Below, piece by piece: positions 49,098-56,268 of a stretch of DNA of 64,000 nucleotides (positions are counted from its first letter, which is position 1; the number at the start of each line of letters is the position of its first letter). The position numbers and the translations under genes were made by a program. The notes beneath the pieces were generated by a model that made no database searches, was not told where the DNA came from, and saw nothing but the letters and a program-made list of their open reading frames with translations. The DNA lies in assembly GCA_003222085.1 (NCBI GenBank), contig QHUK01000014.1:1-64000 (forward strand). Reading direction: 5' to 3'. The stretch comes from Gemmatimonadota bacterium. GTDB lineage: Bacteria > Gemmatimonadota > Gemmatimonadetes > Gemmatimonadales > GWC2-71-9.

Positions 49098-49837
49098 AGC
49101 GCTTGACGGTCTTACTGTGCGTCCTCGCGCTGCCCTCTGCCGGCCGGCGGGATTGCGGATTGCGGATTGGCGATTGCGGATTCGTCGGGACCGAGGTCTC
49201 GTCCATTCCGCAATCCGCAATCCGCAATCCGCAATTAGCGTCTCTGACGATTGGCCGCCTGCACTATGACGGTGGGGGAGATTGGTACGCCGGCCCTTCC
49301 GCCCTCCCGAACCTCCTCGCGGCCCTCCGCCAACGCACCGCCCTCCCCGTCGCCGAGCGCGAGCGCGTCGTGACGCTCACCGGCCCCGAGCTGTGGGACG
49401 TTCCCTACGTCTTCATGACGGGGCACGGGAACGTGCATTTCTCGGACGACGAGGTGCAGCGGCTGCGTCGCTGGCTCGAGCAGGGGGGCTTCCTGCACGC
49501 CGACGACGACTACGGCATGGACAAATCGTTCCGCCGTGAGATCGCGCGGGTTTTCCCCGATCACCCGCTGGTTGAAGTCCCGTTGAGCCACCCCATCTAT
49601 CACCTGGTGTACGACTTCCCCAAGGGCATCCCCAAGATCCACGAGCACGACGGGCTTCCCGCGCAGGGCTTCGGTGTCTTTTTGGGGACGCGGTTGGTCG
49701 TGTACTATTCCTATCAGACCGACTTGGGCGACGGGTGGGAAGATCCGGAAGTCCACCACGACCCGCCGGAGCTTCATGAGGCGGCACTACGGATGGGGGT
49801 CAACCTGTTCACCTATGCCGTGAGCGCGACGCGGTGA
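49094..49837 (+). CDS. DUF4159 domain-containing exported protein
   Basis: GTG start, signal peptide KRLTVLLCVLALPSAG, then repeat-encoded linker, then LTIGRLHYDGGGDWYAGPSALPNLLAALRQRT...HADDDYGMDKSFRREI. Confidence 0.85.
   Translation: MKRLTVLLCVLALPSAGRRDCGLRIGDCGFVGTEVSSIPQSAIRNPQLASLTIGRLHYDGGGDWYAGPSALPNLLAALRQRTALPVAERERVVTLTGPELWDVPYVFMTGHGNVHFSDDEVQRLRRWLEQGGFLHADDDYGMDKSFRREIARVFPDHPLVEVPLSHPIYHLVYDFPKGIPKIHEHDGLPAQGFGVFLGTRLVVYYSYQTDLGDGWEDPEVHHDPPELHEAALRMGVNLFTYAVSATR
49151..49236. repeat. Inverted array of 7-nt GCGGATT/AATCCGC units inside the DUF4159 CDS (arms 49151-49182, 49204-49236)
   Basis: gattgcggattgcggattggcgattgcggatt ... attccgcaatccgcaatccgcaatccgcaatt; same unit as at 7581-7700. 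Confidence 0.92.
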
Positions 49838-52800
49838 CCGACACGGCCGTTCGGCTGCGGCGGCTGGGTGGGCCGCACGCGCGCGCGCGCGCCGGAGCGA
49901 TGCTGCTCACGAGCGCGGGCGTCGCGTTGGCCATCGCGGCCGCTGGGCTGGCGCTCGCGCCGCGCGTCGCGGCGGTGGTGGTCGCGTGGCTCTTGATCGC
50001 AGGGATCGCCGCGGCGGCCGTATGGCTCGTCCGCCGGGCGGGACGTCCCGCTGCGCCTGCTGCCGTCGGACGGCTCGTCGAGACGGCGGCCGGCACTCGT
50101 GCCGGGAGCGTCGTGGGCCTGCTCGCGCCCGCGGCGAGTGCGGGTGCGAGCGCGGAGCTCTTGGGGTTGGCGGACGCGCGAGCGGCCGCGGTGGTGGAGC
50201 GGGCGGCGCCGGTCGTCGGCAGGTTGCTGGCCCGCGGCACGCGGACGTCGCTCGCGATGGGCGCGGGCACGGCGGCGCTCGGTGCGGCGCTGTTCGTGGC
50301 GTCGTCCCCCGGGGCGGGACGGGCCGCCGCGTTCTGGCATCCCCTCCGGGCCATCGTCGACGCCGGGGCGCCGCTGCGTCTCGCCGTGGACCGCGTCACC
50401 GTGCGCCGCGGCGACAGCGTCACGGTCACGCTGCAAGTGCCCGCGGCGACGCGGGCCATCCTGTGGACCCGCGGACCGGGAGAGCCGTGGCGCCCGGCCC
50501 CGGTCGCGCTCGATTCGCTGGGCTATGCCACCCGACGGATCGGCCCGCTCGAGTCCGATCTGTATCTCCGGGCGTCGAGCGGGAGCCGCCGCAGCGGCGA
50601 GCGCCGTGTCAGCGTGACCCTGCCCGCATTCGTCGCCGGCCTCGAGCTCACCGCCCGGTATCCCGAGTACCTCGCCCGTCCCGACGAGCCGCTCGTTCCC
50701 GGTCCGGACCCGGTGGCGATCCCCGAAGGCACGGTGATACTCACGAGCGGGGCGGCGAGCGTCCCGCTGGCGGCGGCCGCGTGGCGTCGCGGGGACGGAC
50801 GCGCGCGGCTCGCCGTGAAGGGAACTCGGTTCTCGGGCCGGTTGGCCGCCCTGGCGTCGGCCTCGGGCACCTGGCAGCTCGAGCTCGCCACTGCGGATGG
50901 CGCTCCGCTCGAGGGGGACGTCGCGGAGCTGCGGCTGCGCGTCGTGCCCGATTCCGCGCCGGTGGTGACGGTCCCCGTCCCGGGCCGCGACACCACGCTG
51001 CCGCTCTCGCTCAGGCAGCCGCTCGTGATCGACGCGCGGGACGATCACGGTCTGACCCGGCTGGAGGTGGTGAGCTGGCGCGTGAGTCAAACGGGGAAAG
51101 TGGGGGCGGCCGTGCGTGAGTCGCTGGACGTGTCGGGCGCGGGCGAGCGGGCAATCGTGCAGGGGGATCTCGACGCAGAGCGACGCGGGCTCTTGCCCGG
51201 CGACACGCTGCGGCTCCGCGTCGAGGCGTGGGACAACGTCCCGTCGCCCGGGACTCACGTCGGGCGGAGCGAGGAGATCGCGCTGCGGCTCCCGAGCTTC
51301 GAGGAGCTGCGGGCCGCCACCCGAGCGGCGGCGCAGGACATCGCCGCCGCGGCAGACTCCCTGGCCCAGGCGGAGCGCGAGCTCGGGGGGCGGACGCGGG
51401 ATCTCGCCCAGCAGCGCTCCCGCGATGCCGCCGGGCAACGCAGCCCTGCGGAGGGGCGGGACGGACCGCTTCCTTTTCAGGCGACGGAGCGCGCGCAGGC
51501 CGTGGCGCGGGAGCAGGAGGCGCTGCAGCAGCGGGTCCAGGAGCTGTCGCGCGCGGTGGAGGAGATCACGCGCGCGGCCCAGGCCGCCGGGCTGGGCGAC
51601 ACGGCATTCCAGGCGCGGCTGCGCGAAGTCCAGGAGCTGCTGCAGCGCGCGGTGACGCCGGAGCTGGCGGCGCGGCTCCGTGAGCTGCAGGAAGCAGTGG
51701 CGCGGCTCGACCCCGAGGCGACGCGCCGGGCGCTCGAGCGCCTCGCCGAGGCGCAGCAGCAGCTCAAGGCGGAGCTCGAGCGCAGCGAGGAGCTGTTCCG
51801 CCGGGCCGCCGTCGAGGGTGCGCTCGCGTCGCTCGCGGCCGACGCCGAGGACTTGCGGCGGCGGCAGGGGGAGTGGAATCGCGAGGACGCGCCGCGGCCG
51901 GATAGCGGCGGCGCCGCGCGCCAGCGCGCGCTCGCCGACCGCGCGGACTCGCTGGCGCGCGGCATCGAACGGGTGGCCACCGACCTTCGCGCGGCTCCCC
52001 GTACACCGCTCGCCGCGCCGCAGCAGGCGACACGCGACGCGCGCGCGGCGATGCAACGCGCGGCGCAGGCCGCGGACGACGCGCGGGCGGCGCCCGCGAG
52101 CGAAGCGGGAAGCGACGCGGAGCGGCAGCTCGCGGGCGTGCCCGAAGCGTTGCGCGGTCAGCGCGACTCGCTGGCGCGGGAGTGGCGCGGCGAGACGCTC
52201 GCCGCGCTCGACCGGGCGCTGTCGGAGACGGCGGCGCTCGCCCAGGGGCAAGAGGGCGTGGCCGAGGCGCTGCGGCGCGGCGAGGCGGGTGCCGGCACCC
52301 GGTCGCGGCAGGCGTCGGTGGAGGAAGGGACCGATGCGGTGGCACGCCAGATCCGCGAGGCGGCCGGGAAGCACGCGCTCGTGTCACCGCAGCTCGACGC
52401 GGCGCTGGGGTATGCGAAGCGACAAATGGCGGCGGCGCGCTCCGAGCTCGAAGAAGCCGACCCCAATGCCTCCGAGGCGGCTTCGCTCGCCGAGGACGCC
52501 CTCGACGCCCTCAACGCCACCGCCTTGGCGCTGGCCCGCAGCCGCAGCCAGGTCGCCGGCGGGAAGTCGGGGAGCGGGTTCGCCGAAGCGGTGGAGCAGC
52601 TGGCGCGCCTGGCGCGCGATCAGCAGGGGCTGAACGGGCTGGCGCAGGGTCTGGTGCCGTTGATGGGCGTGAGCGGCGAGGCGATGCTGCAGCGACTCCG
52701 CGCCCTGGCCGCCCGCCAGCGCGCTCTTGCCGAGCAGCTCGAGCGGCTCCAGGCCGGAGGCGCGAGCGCCGCCGCCGGACCACTGGCGCAGGAGGCGAAA

Positions 52801-53112
52801 GAGCTCGCGCGTCAGCTCGAGGCCGGGCGCCTCGACCAGCAGACCATCGAGCGCCAGCAGCGGCTGTACCGCCGATTGCTCGACGCGGGCCGCACGCTCT
52901 CGAACGACGAGCCCGACGAGACCAAGGAGCGCGTCAGCCGCTCCGCGACCGGGGACAGCGTTCACATCCCCGACATCCTGAAACCCGGGGCGACGGGCCC
53001 GGGCCCGCGGCTCCGCTACCCCACGTGGGAGGAGCTCCAGGGTCTCACTCCCGAGCAGCGTCGCCTGGTGCTCGAGTATTTCCGGAGACTGAATGAGCCC
53101 AGGTTGCCCTGA
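49834..53112 (+). CDS. DUF4175-like large membrane/coiled-coil protein
   Basis: N-terminal TM helices, central Ig-like region, long Gln/Glu/Arg/Ala coiled coils; GTGA overlap with DUF4159 gene. Confidence 0.65.
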   Translation: MTDTAVRLRRLGGPHARARAGAMLLTSAGVALAIAAAGLALAPRVAAVVVAWLLIAGIAAAAVWLVRRAGRPAAPAAVGRLVETAAGTRAGSVVGLLAPAASAGASAELLGLADARAAAVVERAAPVVGRLLARGTRTSLAMGAGTAALGAALFVASSPGAGRAAAFWHPLRAIVDAGAPLRLAVDRVTVRRGDSVTVTLQVPAATRAILWTRGPGEPWRPAPVALDSLGYATRRIGPLESDLYLRASSGSRRSGERRVSVTLPAFVAGLELTARYPEYLARPDEPLVPGPDPVAIPEGTVILTSGAASVPLAAAAWRRGDGRARLAVKGTRFSGRLAALASASGTWQLELATADGAPLEGDVAELRLRVVPDSAPVVTVPVPGRDTTLPLSLRQPLVIDARDDHGLTRLEVVSWRVSQTGKVGAAVRESLDVSGAGERAIVQGDLDAERRGLLPGDTLRLRVEAWDNVPSPGTHVGRSEEIALRLPSFEELRAATRAAAQDIAAAADSLAQAERELGGRTRDLAQQRSRDAAGQRSPAEGRDGPLPFQATERAQAVAREQEALQQRVQELSRAVEEITRAAQAAGLGDTAFQARLREVQELLQRAVTPELAARLRELQEAVARLDPEATRRALERLAEAQQQLKAELERSEELFRRAAVEGALASLAADAEDLRRRQGEWNREDAPRPDSGGAARQRALADRADSLARGIERVATDLRAAPRTPLAAPQQATRDARAAMQRAAQAADDARAAPASEAGSDAERQLAGVPEALRGQRDSLAREWRGETLAALDRALSETAALAQGQEGVAEALRRGEAGAGTRSRQASVEEGTDAVARQIREAAGKHALVSPQLDAALGYAKRQMAAARSELEEADPNASEAASLAEDALDALNATALALARSRSQVAGGKSGSGFAEAVEQLARLARDQQGLNGLAQGLVPLMGVSGEAMLQRLRALAARQRALAEQLERLQAGGASAAAGPLAQEAKELARQLEAGRLDQQTIERQQRLYRRLLDAGRTLSNDEPDETKERVSRSATGDSVHIPDILKPGATGPGPRLRYPTWEELQGLTPEQRRLVLEYFRRLNEPRLP

Positions 53113-54970
53113 GTCCGCGGCTGAAGCCGCGACTCGGCACTGGCCGGTAAACCGGCCTTGTCCCGCTTTAGCGGGTGATGCCGAGCCGCGGGTTTACCCG
53201 CGAACGCGGCCCCGGACCCCGAGTGGATTCCTCCGGCTGACTCTTCTCGGGCTGCTCGTCCTGGCTGCTCGCTCGTTGCCGGCCCAGGCCATCGGCCAGG
53301 GCTTCGAGCTCGAGCGCGCCGGCCAGTATGAGCAGGCCGCGGGCATCTATCTCGCGACCCTGCGGGCCGATCCCACCAACCTGTCGGCGCTGCTCGGGCT
53401 CGAGCGCGTCCTGCGGCCGCTCAATCGCCTGGGCGAGCTGCTGCCGGCGGCCCAGCGGGCGGCGGCGGCGAGTCCGACCAACGCCGCCCTGCGGGGTGTG
53501 CTGCTCCGCACGTACGTGGCGCTCAACGAGCCCGACAGCGGGCGGGCGGTGGCGCTCCGGTGGGCCGCGGCCGCGCCGCGCGACGAGGCCCCGTACCGCG
53601 AGTGGGCGATGGCGCTCGAGGACGCGCACCGCCACGCGGCGGCGCGCGACGTGCTGCTCGTCGGCCGGCGCGCGCTCGGCCGGCCCGGCGCGTTCGGGAT
53701 CGAGCTGGCGGAGCTGAGCCGGCTCTCGGGCGATTGGGAAGGCGCGGCGCGTGAATGGGCGGCAGCGCTCGAGGACGCGCCGGTGCAGCTGCCCAACGCG
53801 GCAAGCGCGCTCGCCGAGGCGCCCGACGCGGCACGCGAGCGCATCGCGCGCCTGCTCACCGCCGGGACCCCGTCGCCCCTCACGCGCCGGCTCGCCGGCG
53901 AGCTGCTGTTGGGCTGGGGGCAGCCGCAGCGCGCCTGGGCCGTGTTCGAGCCGAGCGTCGCTACGCCGTCCGCGGACGCGGCGTTCGCGCTGCGGCGCTT
54001 CGCCGACCTCGCGAGCGCGCGCAGCACGCCCGATGCCCGTCGCGTGCGCGCCCTCGCGCTCGCACGCTACGCCGACCTGACGCCGGAACCGGGAGGGGCG
54101 GCCGCCCGGGCGCGGGCCGACGCGGCACGCGCCTTCATCGACGCAGGCGATCGCGCCGCCGCGCGCGCCGTGCTCGAGCGCGTGGCCCAGGACTCGAGCG
54201 CGCCCGCTGACGCACAGCGGCTGGCCCAGCGCGCGGTGGTGGAGGCCCTGATCGATGGGGGCCAGCTCGACACGGCGGCGCGACAGCTCGCGACCAACGG
54301 CCGGCTATCCGCCGACGACCGCGCGGGGCTGCGCCTGCGGCTCGCGCGCGCCCGCATCGCGACGGGAGACCTGGACCGGGCGGACTCGGCGGTGGCGCGC
54401 GATTCCAGCGTCGAGGGGCTCGCGCTCCAGGGGTGGATCGCCTTGTATCGAGGGCGACTGAAGGACGCCCAGGGGCTGTTCCACGCCGCCGGGCCCTACG
54501 CCGGCGACCGGCACGAGGCGACCGAGCGCACCGCGATGCTGGCGCTGCTGCAGCAGGTGCCGGCCGAGTCGTTCCGCGAGCTCGGCGGCGCGTTGCTGTT
54601 GCTCGCCCAGGGCGACTCGCTGCACGCCGTGCAGGCCTTACGGCTTGCGGCTGGGCGTCTGGCAACGGGGGCGGGCGGGGGAGGGCGGCCGGACCTCCTG
54701 CTCCTGGCCGGCCGCGTCGCGGCCCGGCTCGATAGCGCGCAACAGCAGACCGCGCTCGCTCTGTTCGACGAAATCGTCCACACCGCGGGGGAGGGGGCGG
54801 CGGCGCCCGCTGCCGAGCTCGAGTGGGCCCGGCTGCTGGAACGGCGGGCGCAGACGGCGGAAGCGATGCGGCATCTCGAGCACTTGATTCTCACGTATCC
54901 CGGGAGCGCCGTAGTGCCCGAGGCGCGACGCGAGCTCGAGCGGGCGAAGGGGGCGATTCCGAAGTCATGA
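53093..54970 (+). CDS. Exported TPR-repeat protein
   Basis: Signal-like FLRLTLLGLLVLAARSLPAQA then ERAGQYEQAAGIYLATLRADPTNLSALLGLERVL TPRs; N-terminus includes palindromic repeat; start uncertain. Confidence 0.75.
   Translation: MSPGCPESAAEAATRHWPVNRPCPALAGDAEPRVYPRTRPRTPSGFLRLTLLGLLVLAARSLPAQAIGQGFELERAGQYEQAAGIYLATLRADPTNLSALLGLERVLRPLNRLGELLPAAQRAAAASPTNAALRGVLLRTYVALNEPDSGRAVALRWAAAAPRDEAPYREWAMALEDAHRHAAARDVLLVGRRALGRPGAFGIELAELSRLSGDWEGAAREWAAALEDAPVQLPNAASALAEAPDAARERIARLLTAGTPSPLTRRLAGELLLGWGQPQRAWAVFEPSVATPSADAAFALRRFADLASARSTPDARRVRALALARYADLTPEPGGAAARARADAARAFIDAGDRAAARAVLERVAQDSSAPADAQRLAQRAVVEALIDGGQLDTAARQLATNGRLSADDRAGLRLRLARARIATGDLDRADSAVARDSSVEGLALQGWIALYRGRLKDAQGLFHAAGPYAGDRHEATERTAMLALLQQVPAESFRELGGALLLLAQGDSLHAVQALRLAAGRLATGAGGGGRPDLLLLAGRVAARLDSAQQQTALALFDEIVHTAGEGAAAPAAELEWARLLERRAQTAEAMRHLEHLILTYPGSAVVPEARRELERAKGAIPKS
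53111..53205. repeat. Cluster of four palindromes (cgcggctgaagccgcg, ggccggtaaaccggcc, cccgctttagcggg, cgcgggtttacccgcg)
   Basis: Direct reading; the middle two are nested between ctcggca...tgccgag. Confidence 0.9.
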
Positions 54971-56268
54971 AGCGGCGAAACTTCCTAAAGCAGCTAAGCG
55001 GCTACGTGGCTACGGGGCTAAGCGGTGACATCGCAGCCCTGTTAGCCCCTTATCGCTCTAGCCCCTTAGCCTCTCTGCTCGTCCCCATGGACGATGCTCA
55101 GAGCGATCACCTGAAGGCTTACGGCGTCACGTATCACGTCGTGCAGGCGGGGATCAAGGCGGAGTGGCTCTTGAACTACCGCGGCGGTTCGTTCCTGCTG
55201 CCGGACGGGCCCGCGATCCGACGCGACGCGGCGCTCGCGGGCGTGAGTGTCGAGCCGGTGGAGGAGTCGCGCGTGACGGCGATCCGTGGGGAGATCGAGG
55301 CCAGTAACATGGATGCCGTCCCGCTGGAAAAAGCGCCCAAGGTGGCCGTGTACGTGCCGCCCAATGCGCCGCCCTGGGACGACGCCGTCACGATGGCCCT
55401 GCAGTACGCGGGGATCCCCTTCGACAAGGTGTGGGATTTCGAAGTCCTCGGCGGGAAGCTCCCGGGTTACGACTGGCTGCACCTCCACCACGAGGACTTC
55501 ACGGGGCAGTATTCGAAGTTTTACCTCATCTACGCCGGTCAGCCGTGGCTCGCCGAGATGGTGCGGTTCAACGCGGATGCGGCGAAGCAGCTGGGTGCCG
55601 CGACGGTCCCCGCGTTGAAAAAAGCCGTGGCCCGGCACATCCGGGACTACGTCGGCAACGGGGGATTCCTGTTTGCGATGTGCACCGCCACGGAGACCAT
55701 CGACCTGGCGCTCGCCGCGGAGCGCGTGGACATCGCCGCCGCGTTTGCGGACGGCACGCCCATGGACCCGGAGGCGGATGCGAAGCTCGATTGGTCGAAG
55801 ACCCTCGCGTTCACGGGTGCGCACATCGAGCCCAGCCCGCAGATCGCGAGCTTCTCCGACATCGACGGACACCAGGTCAACGCCCCGGCGCGCCGCCAGC
55901 CGCTCGGGGCGTTCAAGCTCTTCAACTTCAGCGCGAAAATCGATCCGGTCCCGACGCTCCTGGTGCAGAACCACCGGCAGGTGATCCCCGATTTCTACGG
56001 GCTCACCACGTCGTTTCTGCGCAGTCGCCTGAAGCCGAGCGACGTCGTGCTCGCGGACGAAGAAGGCGCGCCCTGGGTCAAGTACATCAACGGCAACCAC
56101 GGGAAGGGGACCTGGACCTTCTTTGGCGGCCACGATCCGGAGGACCAGCAGCACCAGATCGGCGATCCGCCGACCGACCTCTCGTTGCATCCCCATTCCC
56201 CGGGCTACCGCCTGATCCTCAACAACGTGCTCTTCCCGGCGGCCAAGAAGCGCGAGCTGAAGACGTGA
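54967..56268 (+). CDS. Conserved exported hypothetical protein
   Basis: MKRRNFLKQLSGYVATGLSGDIAALLAPYRSSPLASLL leader, then LNYRGGSFLLPDGPAIRRDAALAGVSVEPV...; clear single ORF. Confidence 0.65.
   Translation: MKRRNFLKQLSGYVATGLSGDIAALLAPYRSSPLASLLVPMDDAQSDHLKAYGVTYHVVQAGIKAEWLLNYRGGSFLLPDGPAIRRDAALAGVSVEPVEESRVTAIRGEIEASNMDAVPLEKAPKVAVYVPPNAPPWDDAVTMALQYAGIPFDKVWDFEVLGGKLPGYDWLHLHHEDFTGQYSKFYLIYAGQPWLAEMVRFNADAAKQLGAATVPALKKAVARHIRDYVGNGGFLFAMCTATETIDLALAAERVDIAAAFADGTPMDPEADAKLDWSKTLAFTGAHIEPSPQIASFSDIDGHQVNAPARRQPLGAFKLFNFSAKIDPVPTLLVQNHRQVIPDFYGLTTSFLRSRLKPSDVVLADEEGAPWVKYINGNHGKGTWTFFGGHDPEDQQHQIGDPPTDLSLHPHSPGYRLILNNVLFPAAKKRELKT
54985..55079. repeat. Degenerate inverted array of 8-nt CTAAGCGG/CCCCTTAG units inside the leader of the 54967 CDS
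   Basis: ctaaagcagctaagcggctacgtggctacggggctaagcgg ... ttagccccttatcgctctagccccttagcctc. Confidence 0.75.

Noticed and set aside
53111-53205. Considered as a simple rho-independent terminator after the DUF4175-like gene
   Set aside because: Four palindromes without a T tract and the downstream gene overlaps; better described as a palindromic repeat cluster.
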